In this document: positions 1 through 8,919 of the stretch, piece after piece | Numbering within the stretch: position 1 is the stretch's first letter | Layout: every line of letters starts with the position of its first letter | Assembly (NCBI RefSeq): GCF_003390325.1 | Contig: NZ_QUOK01000004.1 | Location: 62,001-126,000 of the forward strand | Length of the DNA stretch: 64,000 nt | Direction of reading: 5' to 3' | Origin: Rhodohalobacter sp. SW132 | Lineage (GTDB): Bacteria; Bacteroidota; Rhodothermia; Balneolales; Balneolaceae | The notes under the pieces: generated by a model | What the model was told of the DNA's origin: nothing | Databases searched by the model: none | What the model saw: only the letters and a program-made list of their open reading frames with translations | Made by a program: the position numbers and the translations under genes

Positions 1-1290
1 GCTGCAGGTATGCGATACCTGGTCTACCACGTGCTTGGTGGAGGGCTCCTTTTCGCCGGAATCATTTTACATGTAACCCAAACCGGTTCGCTGGCAATCG
101 AGTCGTTTGAACAGGTTTACTCGATTTCAAACATCCTCATTTTCCTGGGTGTTGGCGTGAATGCTGCATTTATTCCGATTCATACCTGGCTGTCTGATGC
201 ATATCCCAAATCGACGATTACAGGTGTTATTTTCCTGAACTCTTTTACGACAAAGTCAGCGGTTTATGTGCTGATCCGAATGTTCCCCGGCTGGGATATT
301 CTCATCTGGATCGGGGTTATTATGGCGATCTATGGTGTGATGTACGCTGTGATCTGCAAAGATATCCGTGAAATTCTTACCTACCATATTATCAGTCAGC
401 TCGGTTTCATGATCGCAGCGATTGGTGTGGGTACAGAACTGGCACTCAACGGTGCCGCCGCACTCGCTGTGAGTAATATTCTGAATAAATCTCTCCTTTT
501 TATGGCTTGCGGAGCCGTATTATATGCAACAGGAACATCCAAAATGTATCACCTGGGCGGATTGGTGAAAAAATTGCCCTATGTGCTGGGCCTCTACCTT
601 GTGGCAAGTTTGTCGATTTCCGGCTTACCGTTGTTTACTGCTTTCGTGACCAAACCGATGGCAGTTACGGCTATAGGCTACTCCGGTTATGATACTGCCA
701 TGTTACTTCTGATTTTTGTATCGATTGGTACGTTTTTAAGCGTGGGTCTGAAACTCCCATATTACACCTGGTTCCACGCTGATTCATACGACAAGGAAAT
801 CAAACCGATTCCTTTTAACATGTATATTGGAATGGGATTTGTGGCGGTTGTTTGTATGGTTATCGGAATTGCACCATCCACTCTCTATGCATTTCTTCCC
901 TACGAAACTGATTTCAATCCATATACAATCTACCTGTTTGTAGAGATCATGCAGATCGCAATAATGACATTTATCGGTTTCTGGATGCTTAAACACCTCA
1001 TGAAAGGCAAGCTTGTTATTGCACTTGACCTGGATTGGTTCTACAGAAAAGCTTCACCGGCAGCCTACAGAATGTTTATCAAATCAACCGATGGTTTTTT
1101 TGGATGGGCTGAAAAAGTGGTGCTCAACACAGCTGTACTCTCTACAAAGGTTTTCCGTAACCCGATGACATGGCTAAATCCGTTTGGCAATAAAGAAAAT
1201 GATGCAACAACCTATAGTCCCGGTATGGAAGTGGTGATGAGCTTTATCCTGGTCTGCTTTCTTGCATTCTCTCTTTTTTACTTCTTATAG
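1..1290 (+). CDS. Proton-conducting antiporter / complex I-like membrane subunit (MrpD/NuoM/NuoN superfamily), 5'-truncated
   Basis: The reading frame is open from the window edge, so the N-terminus is missing; the first visible Met (position 10) is internal. About 428 residues remain, mostly hydrophobic, with ten or more probable membrane helices. The part running WLSDAYPKS ... KDIREILTYHIISQLGFM is the Proton_antipo_M core of Mrp antiporter subunits and complex I NuoL/M/N: charged residues in broken helices carry protons or Na+ across the membrane. KxDIxxxLxYHxxSQ is most like MrpD (cation/proton antiporter subunit D), so MrpD-like is preferred over NuoN. Its neighbours upstream are outside the window; nuoJ-nuoK lie 2 kb away on the other strand. 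Family certain, exact subunit not. Confidence 0.85.
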   Translation, partial: AAGMRYLVYHVLGGGLLFAGIILHVTQTGSLAIESFEQVYSISNILIFLGVGVNAAFIPIHTWLSDAYPKSTITGVIFLNSFTTKSAVYVLIRMFPGWDILIWIGVIMAIYGVMYAVICKDIREILTYHIISQLGFMIAAIGVGTELALNGAAALAVSNILNKSLLFMACGAVLYATGTSKMYHLGGLVKKLPYVLGLYLVASLSISGLPLFTAFVTKPMAVTAIGYSGYDTAMLLLIFVSIGTFLSVGLKLPYYTWFHADSYDKEIKPIPFNMYIGMGFVAVVCMVIGIAPSTLYAFLPYETDFNPYTIYLFVEIMQIAIMTFIGFWMLKHLMKGKLVIALDLDWFYRKASPAAYRMFIKSTDGFFGWAEKVVLNTAVLSTKVFRNPMTWLNPFGNKENDATTYSPGMEVVMSFILVCFLAFSLFYFL

Positions 1291-1333
1291 ATACTATCCA
1301 AAGTCGTATGGCTAACTGCCCGGAACAGGAAGT

Positions 1334-1891
1334 TTATTGATTTTCATCTTTCATAAACGACAGATGCTCCTCTCCCCGGATTCCCTTAAAGATCCAGGGT
1401 GAGATCCTGTCACTTCGTTTCATCACAGATACATCGCCGGTTGTTTCAAGTACAACTGCCAGAACCTGATCCTCACTCACAACTCCTGCTTCACGCAATT
1501 TTGATTTGAGGTCCTCCTCTGTTATTCTCCCGGTGTTTAAGTGATCAGTCAATACTTTCTCCCCCGCCATCAATAACAGCGGCCTGTTATCTACAATCAA
1601 CTCTACAGTTTTAGAAAGCCTCCGTGAATGAGAAACGATATACTGGATACCGTAGAGCAAAGTTAATCCAAATGCACCTGCAAGAAGCGGAGGATCGTCA
1701 GTCAGAAGTGTACTCGCAATAATCGTCCCGATAGCAACCGTAATTGCGAAATCGAAGCTGGACATTTTCGAAAAACTTCGAAGACCTGTTATGCGGGTTA
1801 GAATCATCAACGCGATATAAATCCCCGCAGCAGAGAGTAGAATCATAAGAAGTGTGGTGCCTGTAGTTGTTATCCAGCTCCAATCGATCAT
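1334..1891 (-). CDS. DUF421 (YetF-like) membrane protein
   Basis: 185 residues from the ATG that begins MIDWSWITT. An upstream GTG would add 14 residues, but the ATG has a purine-rich AAGAGA just ahead of it, so it is preferred. Two to three N-terminal membrane helices (about residues 10-30, 45-65 and 70-90) carry the family motif GLRSFSKMSSFDFAITVAIG. A soluble alpha/beta C-terminal domain follows (VELIVDNRPLLLMAGEKVL and a helix EEDLKSKLREAG). This is the YetF/YkjA DUF421 plan; the family's function is poorly known. It stands alone, convergent with the antiporter gene. Length is normal for the shorter members. Confidence 0.88.
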   Translation of the reverse strand: MIDWSWITTTGTTLLMILLSAAGIYIALMILTRITGLRSFSKMSSFDFAITVAIGTIIASTLLTDDPPLLAGAFGLTLLYGIQYIVSHSRRLSKTVELIVDNRPLLLMAGEKVLTDHLNTGRITEEDLKSKLREAGVVSEDQVLAVVLETTGDVSVMKRSDRISPWIFKGIRGEEHLSFMKDENQ

Positions 1892-2015
1892 AAGAATCTC
1901 TTTTTTTTGGTTAAATGTTGATTTAAAAAGCACACAGAATGATTGACAATCATGAGCTCCCTCTTGATGGATATCTACGAAACTTTTTAGACCTGTGAAC
2001 GCTTGCAGCCTTCGC

Positions 2016-2633
2016 TTAATCCTGAGCTGTCACCTCGTTGTCAACCGGATCAAACTTGTAACGTATTCCGTCAACCTCAAAAACGAGCATCTCATCATCC
2101 CACCTGATCGGTTCATATACGGATTCAGGCGGAACGGAACCCGAATGATCCGAAATCCGAACATTCATTGAATTTTCGTTCACAGTGCGGCCCGGCTGAC
2201 TCATAGTGGCCACCGAGAGTGTTTGGGACGGCGCCGGCCCGATGTTGATAAAAACTGCAAATTCTCCGGATTCACTCCATGGACCCGCTTCTACGGATCC
2301 GCCATATTGAAACGCCGCCGGATAAATTTGGTTTTGATCCCTATCAACCAGCCAACCCGCGCCATGTGATATACCGGCTGTAGTTACGGCGAACCACTCC
2401 CCTTGTGGCTGCATGACGGCCTCAGTAAATCGCTCAGACGCCCCGAACTCCACTTCGGCATCAACTTGTACCATTGATGGGATATCATCAATCTGAAGTA
2501 ATATTTCACCCTCATTCGTACTGATTTCATGTTCGGTTTGATGAAGAACGATCTGCTTCTGAGATATATCAGAACATCCATAAAACAGAATCACAAACAT
2601 GAGTATACATAAAAATGACAACGGAGATCTCAT
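2016..2633 (-). CDS. Predicted lipoprotein of unknown function
   Basis: 205 residues from the ATG at MRSPLSFLC. The start is chosen because it gives a clean lipoprotein signal: two positive or neutral residues, a hydrophobic core and the lipobox FYGC with Cys at about residue 20. Longer in-frame starts (TTG) would bury the signal. The mature part is acidic and probably beta-rich (EGEILLQIDDIPSMVQVD, then GEWFAVTTAGISHG, WSESGEFAVFINIG), vaguely like repeats that report a value and its context, but I recognise no family. No operon partner: the next gene upstream on this strand is nuoK, 490 bp away beyond a terminator and a repeat element. Confidence 0.75.
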   Translation of the reverse strand: MRSPLSFLCILMFVILFYGCSDISQKQIVLHQTEHEISTNEGEILLQIDDIPSMVQVDAEVEFGASERFTEAVMQPQGEWFAVTTAGISHGAGWLVDRDQNQIYPAAFQYGGSVEAGPWSESGEFAVFINIGPAPSQTLSVATMSQPGRTVNENSMNVRISDHSGSVPPESVYEPIRWDDEMLVFEVDGIRYKFDPVDNEVTAQD

Positions 2634-2778
2634 AAATAAAAACAGAGTGGTTGTAAGTGTTACAGATAAAAATTCCTTTTGCAGCTCAGGCAAACCAGAA
2701 TTATCGCCCGATATACAGTTATATCTATTTTATAAATGCACAGATGTTTCGATGATATAATCAAAAATGGTTTAATTC

Positions 2779-3010
2779 CCAGAGCGCTTTATCTCGGAGA
2801 CTATTCAAAAGAATCAGGAGAATATGAATAAATAACCACCGCGGCTGTTTGCGCCCCTGCGGTTAAAAAATTAAAGACACCGATTATTTGACAAGGTATT
2901 TGCTTACAGCCTCTCGTTGGGTAGACACTCCAGAATAAACATCATATCAATCAAAAAGGTACGTGATCCAAGCTGATACCTCGTGGGCTCTGTCCAGAGA
3001 TAGTTCATTT
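2779..3010 (-). repeat. Two-block intergenic element, copy A
   Basis: This lies in the 494-bp gene-free stretch between nuoK and the lipoprotein gene. Read on the minus strand it has two blocks that match the element at 10.6-10.8 kb on the plus strand. Block 1 (2963-3010) begins AAATGAACTA and holds a short hairpin around CAGAGCCC; about 40 of 48 bases agree. Block 2 (2779-2826) begins TATTCTCCTGAT and contains CTTTTGAA and AAGCGCTC; about 41 of 49 agree with one gap. Block spacing is about 136 bp here and 70 bp in copy B. Both copies lie after a gene's 3' end and in the same orientation relative to it. It could be a REP-like mobile palindrome, a structured RNA or a decayed insertion. Confidence 0.7.
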
Positions 3011-3069
3011 TTCCCCACTGGAAAAAGGCCGCCGCATAATTTCAAATAGAAGAGAACGGATATATAAAC

Positions 3070-3108
3070 AAAAAAAGCCCGGTGGAATCAAATCCAGCAG
3101 GCTTTAAA
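3070..3108 (-). terminator. Rho-independent terminator after nuoK
   Basis: On the minus strand the arms AAAGCC and GGCTTT, with inner TGGA/TCCA pairing and a 3-nt internal mismatch, form a hairpin followed by a run of seven T. It starts 20 bp past the nuoK stop and closes the nuoJK transcript. Confidence 0.8.
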
Positions 3109-3127
3109 GAATCGATTTTAGTGACCG

Positions 3128-3430
3128 TTACCAGCGCAAAAGGTTCACTTTCGTAATATCAACCGAAAGATTGTTTCGGAAAATTGCGATAATAATTGCA
3201 AGCCCGACAACCGCTTCTGCAGCAGCAACGGCTAATGAAAAGAATACGAGTATCTGTCCGGTAATATCCCCGTGAAACGCGCTGAAGCTCACCAGTGAAA
3301 CATTAACTGCATTAAGCATCAATTCAACGCACATAAAAATAACAATGGCGTTTCTGCGAATTAATACGCCAATTACCCCAATCGTAAATAATATAGCACT
3401 TAGTGCAAGATACCAGTCAATGCCGATCAT
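3128..3430 (-). CDS. nuoK: NADH-quinone oxidoreductase subunit K
   Basis: 100 residues with three membrane helices, the normal size for NuoK. The family block [18 protein letters not shown] (about residues 29-46) carries the conserved glutamate of helix 2, and [17 protein letters not shown] (about 70-86) carries the second conserved glutamate; both belong to the proton-translocation path next to the quinone module. Its ATG overlaps the nuoJ stop by 4 bp (ATGA), so the two are translationally coupled. A terminator follows directly. No other complex I gene is seen nearby except possibly the distant antiporter-like subunit at the window start, so this is a detached nuoJK pair. Confidence 0.96.
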   Translation of the reverse strand: MIGIDWYLALSAILFTIGVIGVLIRRNAIVIFMCVELMLNAVNVSLVSFSAFHGDITGQILVFFSLAVAAAEAVVGLAIIIAIFRNNLSVDITKVNLLRW

Positions 3431-3948
3431 TCAGAGTCCTCAGTTTTTTTCACTTTATATTGTGCGACCATCAGTGCACCCACAACTGCTGCGGTCAGAA
3501 GAATAGCGGTTAGTTCAAATGCGTATAAAAATTCTGTATAGAGTACTTCACCCACAGCCTCAACCGTTCCAACATACAGCATGTCACTGGAAATTTCCGG
3601 CAGCATATCCGTTACACCGCCCAAGCTGTAGAGTATCTGTCCGAATATGACAACTCCCAACAAAAACGCCAGAAGATATTTCACCCTGAATTTATCGAAC
3701 AATTTCTCCTCCTCTTCAACATTCAGGAGCATAATAACAAACAGGAAAAGCACCATAATGGCACCGGCGTAGACAAGAATCTGAATCAGAGCCAGGAACT
3801 GAGCCTGGAGAAGCAGATAAATGCCGGCAATTGTTACCAAATTAATGACCAACAGTAGTGCGCTGTTAACTGTATTTTTATTCAAAATCATCCCCAGTGC
3901 GCTGGCGATGGCTAATACAGCAAGTAAAACAAATGCGTAGATTTCCAT
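3427..3948 (-). CDS. nuoJ: NADH-quinone oxidoreductase subunit J
   Basis: 173 residues, five predicted helices. The family core [19 protein letters not shown] (about residues 49-67) is helix 3, which in complex I contains the pi-bulge and couples quinone reduction to proton pumping. A charged loop ([14 protein letters not shown]) follows it, and the C-terminus [19 protein letters not shown] matches the family's last helix. First gene of the two-gene nuoJ-nuoK operon. The ATG lies 106 bp from uppP, whose stop is on the upstream side, so it probably has its own promoter; I see no clear consensus. Confidence 0.95.
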   Translation of the reverse strand: MEIYAFVLLAVLAIASALGMILNKNTVNSALLLVINLVTIAGIYLLLQAQFLALIQILVYAGAIMVLFLFVIMLLNVEEEEKLFDKFRVKYLLAFLLGVVIFGQILYSLGGVTDMLPEISSDMLYVGTVEAVGEVLYTEFLYAFELTAILLTAAVVGALMVAQYKVKKTEDSE

Positions 3949-4054
3949 TCAGAAGGTTCTTTTATATTGAAGCCTCCAAGGTAGCCAAATTTAAAAATGG
4001 CTTCAAGAAGTTTGTGTTAGTTTTTTGAACTTTAACGCAACGAAAATCGGATCG

Positions 4055-4879
4055 CTACAGGATGAAATAAAAATAGATTATTCCAAGTACCCCTACCGTC
4101 CAGCAATAAAATGAAAAGTAATAAAACTTATCGCGTTTCAATAATTTAATCAGGTATGATAATGCGAGGTAACCCGAAATAAAGGACGTGAAAAATCCTG
4201 CGACCAAACTGCCCGCTGGCAATAAAATTTCACCGGCTTCCATCAATTCCAGGATTTCAAGCAGCATGGCTCCTGCAAGGACAGGCAGCACCATCAAAAA
4301 AGAAAAATTAGCGATTTTATCTCTTTCAATCCCGAGCAGCAAGCCCAGTGATATGGTAGAGCCGGATCGGCTAATGCCCGGAATGATCGCAAACGCCTGC
4401 GCCACACCAACCCAGAGTCCGCGCGATACATTTACATCCTTATCGGGATTTCCAACAAATTTTGTGCTGTAAAGTATGGTGCCGGTTACAAGCAGCATCA
4501 GAGAAACAAAACCCGGGTTTAAAAATGCGTCTTCGATACTGCTTTTGAGCGTAAAACCCACGATCATTGCCGGTATCATACTCAGAAGAATAATGTATGA
4601 AAGTCGTGTATTCTCATCGTTTTTAAATCTTCCGTCGCGAATTCCGGCCGGCGTGATACTTTTAAACAGGTCTGACAAAATTTGCAGAATCAGTTTTCTA
4701 TAATAAACGGCAATGCTGCAAAACGAGCCGAAGTGAACAACTATCTCAAATGTTATTCCCGGTTCGATATTTGACCCGGATAGTGCACGCGCCAAAACCA
4801 AGTGGCCGGAACTGCTGACCGGTAAAAATTCTGTAATGCCCTGTAGTAAGCCAAGAAGTATCGCTTCAATTATTCCCAA
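4055..4879 (-). CDS. uppP: Undecaprenyl-diphosphatase (BacA/UppP)
   Basis: 274 residues, polytopic. It dephosphorylates undecaprenyl diphosphate so that the lipid carrier of peptidoglycan and surface-glycan synthesis can be reused; overproduction gives bacitracin resistance in known cases. Both signature blocks are present: LLQGITEFLPVSSSGHLVL near the N-terminus (catalytic Glu and Ser/His region) and PGISRSGSTISLG at about 170 (catalytic Arg-Ser). The start is TTG, preceded by AAGGA at good spacing, and translation from it gives exactly the family N-terminus; no ATG lies upstream in frame. Single-gene unit between nuoJ and the divergent moxR. Confidence 0.97.
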   Translation of the reverse strand: MGIIEAILLGLLQGITEFLPVSSSGHLVLARALSGSNIEPGITFEIVVHFGSFCSIAVYYRKLILQILSDLFKSITPAGIRDGRFKNDENTRLSYIILLSMIPAMIVGFTLKSSIEDAFLNPGFVSLMLLVTGTILYSTKFVGNPDKDVNVSRGLWVGVAQAFAIIPGISRSGSTISLGLLLGIERDKIANFSFLMVLPVLAGAMLLEILELMEAGEILLPAGSLVAGFFTSFISGYLALSYLIKLLKRDKFYYFSFYCWTVGVLGIIYFYFIL

Positions 4880-5062
4880 ACCTGTTTCCTTGCAACCATT
4901 TTTTAATGTTCAATTTTCCCCAATACCAATCTCCAAAAATAAAAGTTACCTTTTGGGGCGGGTATCGTTGTAGAAGTCCGACATTATTCTTTCTTTAACT
5001 ACCCGAATGACCCGTTGAAAATAGGTAAATTGAACCAAAAATTATCAATAAAGATTGAAGTA

Positions 5063-6061
5063 ATGGAACAAACGATTGACATGCAGGCGCTGGGTGAAAA
5101 AATTGAGAAAAGCAGTGCCTTCATTGATGATATTTATCGAGAACTTGAAAAAGTGATTGTTGGGCAGCGATATATGATCGACCGGCTGCTGATCGGCCTG
5201 CTGGCTGATGGTCACGTTCTGCTTGAAGGAGTTCCCGGACTGGCTAAAACACTTACTGTATCTTCTCTCTCCAAAGCGATAAACACCAAATTTCAACGGA
5301 TTCAGTTCACCCCGGATCTGCTTCCTGCCGACCTGATCGGTACACTGATCTATAATCAGAAAGAGGCTGATTTCACGGTTAAAAAAGGGCCTATCTTTTC
5401 AAATATCGTGCTTGCGGATGAGATCAACCGTTCCCCTGCAAAAGTGCAGAGCGCGCTGCTCGAATCGATGCAGGAGAAACAGGTTACGATTGGTGATACC
5501 ACTTTTCCGCTCGATAAACCCTTTCTTGTGCTTGCAACTCAGAACCCGGTGGAGCAGGAAGGAACCTACCCGCTGCCGGAAGCGCAGGTTGACCGTTTTA
5601 TGCTGAAACTAAATATCGGTTATCCCTCCGAGGCAGAAGAGCTTGAAATTATGCGCCGGATGGCAAAAACCGGTGATAAACCATCGATTTCGCCGGTAAC
5701 CACTGCAGACACAATCCTGGAAGCACGTGATGTTGTGAATGAAATTTATACAGATGAGAAAGTTGAGAAGTACATCATCAGCCTGATTTTCGCAACACGT
5801 AAGCCGGAGAATTACAACCTTTCCGATCTTAATGACCTGATAAACTTTGGCGCTTCTCCCCGCGCATCAATCAATCTGAACCTTGCGGCACGCGCACACG
5901 CGTTTATGGAGCATCGCGCGTATGTAACCCCGGAAGATGTGCGATTTGTGGCCATGGATGTGCTTCGCCACCGGATCATCCCAACATTCGAGGCGGAAGC
6001 GGAGGAAATTACCAGCGAAGATATCGTTTCCAAAATTCTTTCCACGGTTCCGGTTCCGTAA
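5063..6061 (+). CDS. MoxR-family AAA+ ATPase
   Basis: 332 residues from the ATG at MEQTIDMQALG; a TTG 48 bp upstream is possible but adds a non-conserved tail. Order of parts: helical N-terminus, Walker A GVPGLAKT (about 56-63), MoxR block FTPDLLPADLIGTLIY, Walker B VLADEINRSPAKVQ, sensor ATQNPVEQEGTYPLPEAQ, then the AAA lid with sensor 2 FGASPRASI. MoxR ATPases act as chaperones that mature metal-binding or VWA-domain partners, and often sit with DUF58, VWA and BatABD genes. None is here: this gene is alone, convergent with the MscS gene through a shared terminator. The partner must be elsewhere or acquired in trans. Confidence 0.96.
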   Translation: MEQTIDMQALGEKIEKSSAFIDDIYRELEKVIVGQRYMIDRLLIGLLADGHVLLEGVPGLAKTLTVSSLSKAINTKFQRIQFTPDLLPADLIGTLIYNQKEADFTVKKGPIFSNIVLADEINRSPAKVQSALLESMQEKQVTIGDTTFPLDKPFLVLATQNPVEQEGTYPLPEAQVDRFMLKLNIGYPSEAEELEIMRRMAKTGDKPSISPVTTADTILEARDVVNEIYTDEKVEKYIISLIFATRKPENYNLSDLNDLINFGASPRASINLNLAARAHAFMEHRAYVTPEDVRFVAMDVLRHRIIPTFEAEAEEITSEDIVSKILSTVPVP

Positions 6062-6087
6062 ACAGATCTAACAAATCCCGGAATTTT

Positions 6088-6125
6088 AAAGAGAAGAGAT
6101 TCTAAATTTATCTCTTCTCTTTTTT
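6088..6125. terminator. Bidirectional terminator between moxR and mscS-like gene
   Basis: A 13-bp perfect stem (AAAGAGAAGAGAT / ATCTCTTCTCTTT) with a 9-nt loop, T-rich on both strands. It serves the convergent moxR and mechanosensitive-channel genes; the stem includes the stop codon of the latter. Confidence 0.88.
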
Positions 6126-7028
6126 CAAACCTGCCTCGCCTGGTTTCGTTTCATCTTGAATCGCACCGCTTTTTGCCGGTTCAAGATAGCTGATGGTTCT
6201 CTGCGGGAATGGAATTACAACACCTTCTCTGTCGAACCGTTTCTTTACGGATTCTATCACATCACACTCCATTGTAAAACTATTTGGCGGATCAGAAGCC
6301 CACGCCCACGCCCGTATCGATACGGATGAATCAGAAAGGGCAATGACACGAACCAGAACCCGTGGAGTACCTTTTTCAATATCCTCCGGTTTGCGGTTAT
6401 CAATATTTAGCGGGTGACTTTCCACCTCTTCTGCCATAATCTGTTTCGCCTTATCAATATCTGAGCCGTAGCTTATGCCAATGGTAATCAGTTTACAGAT
6501 CTTATCATCATTGTAATTCGAATTTATCAGAATTTCATTGCTGATTAGCGAATTAGGTATTACAATCCGCTGATTTTCAAAATTCCGGATAATCGTATGG
6601 CGAAGGTTAATATCCTCAACAACACCGCGCAGTGTGTCTCTCATGCTAATGCGATCGTTAATCCGGTACGGTTTAAAAATGACGATAAAAAGTCCGCTTA
6701 CAATGTTGCCAAGCGCCTGCTGTGACGCAAATCCAAGAACTATCGCCAGGATTCCGGCACTCGCCAGCATCGATTGGGCGATGTGACGCAACGACGGAAT
6801 ATTCCATATCGCAAAACCAATCCCTGTTACGTATATCAACGCTACAATTGCGTAATAAAGAAATCTGTAATTTGTAGGATCATCAACTTTAAACTGAGTG
6901 CTATTCTCTTCAAAACGTTTAAACGCCCTTTTCACAAGCCATTGAGCAATAAACGTCAGTAAAATAATGACGATAATTGTGATCGTGAGAGTCAACTCCT
7001 GGTAAACTCCCGAAAGTAGTTCATTCAT
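6108..7028 (-). CDS. MscS-family mechanosensitive ion channel
   Basis: 306 residues. Three membrane helices at about 12-31, 54-76 and 88-118; the third is the pore helix (SAGILAIVLGFASQQALGN, Ala/Gly-rich as in MscS TM3). The beta domain follows with VVEDINLRHTIIRNFENQR and the family motif VIPNSLISNEILIN, then the alpha/beta C-terminal domain. Such channels open under membrane tension to release solutes during hypo-osmotic shock, in keeping with a saline habitat. The tail is basic and charged (KPGEAGLKKEKR). It starts with ATG and lies 24 bp beyond the stop of the Ig-like lipoprotein, so the two may be co-transcribed. Confidence 0.95.
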   Translation of the reverse strand: MNELLSGVYQELTLTITIIVIILLTFIAQWLVKRAFKRFEENSTQFKVDDPTNYRFLYYAIVALIYVTGIGFAIWNIPSLRHIAQSMLASAGILAIVLGFASQQALGNIVSGLFIVIFKPYRINDRISMRDTLRGVVEDINLRHTIIRNFENQRIVIPNSLISNEILINSNYNDDKICKLITIGISYGSDIDKAKQIMAEEVESHPLNIDNRKPEDIEKGTPRVLVRVIALSDSSVSIRAWAWASDPPNSFTMECDVIESVKKRFDREGVVIPFPQRTISYLEPAKSGAIQDETKPGEAGLKKEKR

Positions 7029-7052
7029 CTTGCTATGATTTAAATTTCTTAT

Positions 7053-8777
7053 TTACTGATCATTCTGATTATTTCCGTCATTATCTTCATTGCCATCATC
7101 GTTATTGGCATCTTCCGGCAGTTCAATGGTTTCGGGAAGCTCTGTTTCTTCCGGCATTCCTGAAAATTCCACCGAAACATCTGAAGTAAATCCCTCCCGA
7201 ACCGGGATATTCCGCCTTAAAAAGTACGGTTCAGGCCTTCTGAATGGATCAATTCCGCCACGGTCCCACGTTCCGTTTTCATCCAGATCCCTGAAAAGCC
7301 TGGCATGGTAACGTACCGGGGCCAGGTTCGAAATTTCAATGGATCCTGTAAATGTAGTATCCAGTTCCATTGTGTTGAATTCATCGCGAAGCATAAGGCG
7401 GGTAGATGTTGTGGTGTCGCCATCCGCGGGATTGAACTCGATACTGCCCAGTTGATTCCGCTGCCAAATGTCGGGTTCTACGGTTCGGCGCTCCCTAAAA
7501 TCGGGATCCCAGATGCCAAAACGATGCCGGATTCCGGTATCCCAGTCTCCGTTCGGCAGTATCCGCAAAATATTGCGGAAGATTTCAACATATTCATACT
7601 CTTCCACCATCTGTTCACCTTCATATACAATCAGCGAATCTACGACAGCATCATCGTCTATAAATTTTGAATAGGTAATTTCGAGGGCCTGATCGGGGAA
7701 AAGTCCGCCATCGGCATTATCTTTAATCAATCGCAGCAGAGTTGTATCCGGTTCAGCCGAGCCGGTAAATGGATCAACCGTCACTTGCAATGAGTTGCCC
7801 GCCTTGTCTCGAAAACCATTCTGTTGAACTGAAAACCGATTTTCTTCCTCCAGCGGATCTTCAGTTTGTGCCAGTACAACACGCGGATCATCCCTGCTGG
7901 TGTATAATGGATATGCAGTGGTGTAAAAATCGCCAAGCGAATCGCTGATCGTAAGTTCAGCCCCGGGATCCCATACCACCTCTTCAGACATCCGCAGCCG
8001 CAGCCGCTCTTCCGAAAGCAACCCTACTCCCTCAAGACGAGGAGCGGTTGTGTCCGGGCGCTGTATATAGATGGTACCGAGATCCACCTCTTCACCCTGC
8101 TCCACAAAAAATGACTCCACATGAAATGGCTGGGCCCGCTCACGTTCACGATTCCACTGGCGGTCCCGGTTGATGTCATCCACCCAAACCGCACTATACA
8201 TACCTTCGCGCAGATAAGAAAAGTTTACAATCCCGGCCGTATCCGACTGAGCTACATAATTTGCACTTCGGGTAAAATCAAGCGGCTCCCTGAAAAGAAA
8301 TACACGTTCACCAGCTTCCACACTGCCCTGGTCTGCATCCCTCAGCCTTGCAATTACATTACCGTCGTCAATTACCGGACCGGTGGAGAAAGCCAATTCA
8401 TATGATGACGTCATCCGGTTATTTCTTGTATCAGACACATCGGACCCCATAACCACAATGATTGTGGTATTTTCGGGTAAAGGCTGAGAAAACTCCACGA
8501 TGGCCGTTCTTCGGCTGAAACTCACCTCATATTGGATACCAAGACTCGGCTCGATTGAGACATTTGTTCGAACAGACCCTCTGTCGGGGAATTTTGAAAA
8601 TTCAAAGCGTACTTCATCACCGGTAAAATTTGTAGTTCCCACATCGGGAGTAGTGCTTACAATAACTGGCGGGGTTCGGTCAGGTGGTCCTCCTGTTGGT
8701 GCCGATGGTGTTGCACAGCCATAAAATATAAGGAGGCCGATAACAAAATTACCGGAGATAATTCGTAATACGTTCAA
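7053..8777 (-). CDS. Large Ig-like (SbsA_Ig) surface lipoprotein
   Basis: 574 residues. N-terminal signal with lipobox FYGC (Cys at about 21), then a Pro-rich linker PSAPTGGPPDRTPPVI that leads into an SbsA-type Ig domain (STTPDVGTTNFTGDEVRFEF ... ELAFSTGP); this start is typical of a Bacteroidota family of outer-membrane lipoproteins. The middle has further beta-domains; DINRDRQWN and DLDENGTWDRG are Asp-rich loops that may bind calcium. The last 20 residues are almost all Asn, Asp, Gly, Glu and Gln. The start codon appears to be TTG: it alone gives a normal-length signal peptide, though the ribosome site is weak. Function unknown; likely cell-surface. Confidence 0.85.
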   Translation of the reverse strand: MNVLRIISGNFVIGLLIFYGCATPSAPTGGPPDRTPPVIVSTTPDVGTTNFTGDEVRFEFSKFPDRGSVRTNVSIEPSLGIQYEVSFSRRTAIVEFSQPLPENTTIIVVMGSDVSDTRNNRMTSSYELAFSTGPVIDDGNVIARLRDADQGSVEAGERVFLFREPLDFTRSANYVAQSDTAGIVNFSYLREGMYSAVWVDDINRDRQWNRERERAQPFHVESFFVEQGEEVDLGTIYIQRPDTTAPRLEGVGLLSEERLRLRMSEEVVWDPGAELTISDSLGDFYTTAYPLYTSRDDPRVVLAQTEDPLEEENRFSVQQNGFRDKAGNSLQVTVDPFTGSAEPDTTLLRLIKDNADGGLFPDQALEITYSKFIDDDAVVDSLIVYEGEQMVEEYEYVEIFRNILRILPNGDWDTGIRHRFGIWDPDFRERRTVEPDIWQRNQLGSIEFNPADGDTTTSTRLMLRDEFNTMELDTTFTGSIEISNLAPVRYHARLFRDLDENGTWDRGGIDPFRRPEPYFLRRNIPVREGFTSDVSVEFSGMPEETELPETIELPEDANNDDGNEDNDGNNQNDQ

Positions 8778-8919
8778 TCTGCTGAATCTGAGTGGTGTTT
8801 ATCGACTGAATATAACGAAGATTTCGGCCTTTCGTGAAGATGATTTCAGATCGCGTCAAGTCAGAAATAGGTTTACAGATTTCAAGATCACCTTCTTTGA
8901 TAGATTTATTCAGATAGTA

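Noticed and set aside
4880-5062. Promoter search in the uppP-moxR gap
   Set aside because: TTGACA/TATAAT and Bacteroidota-type motifs were only weakly matched, so no promoter was assigned here or elsewhere.
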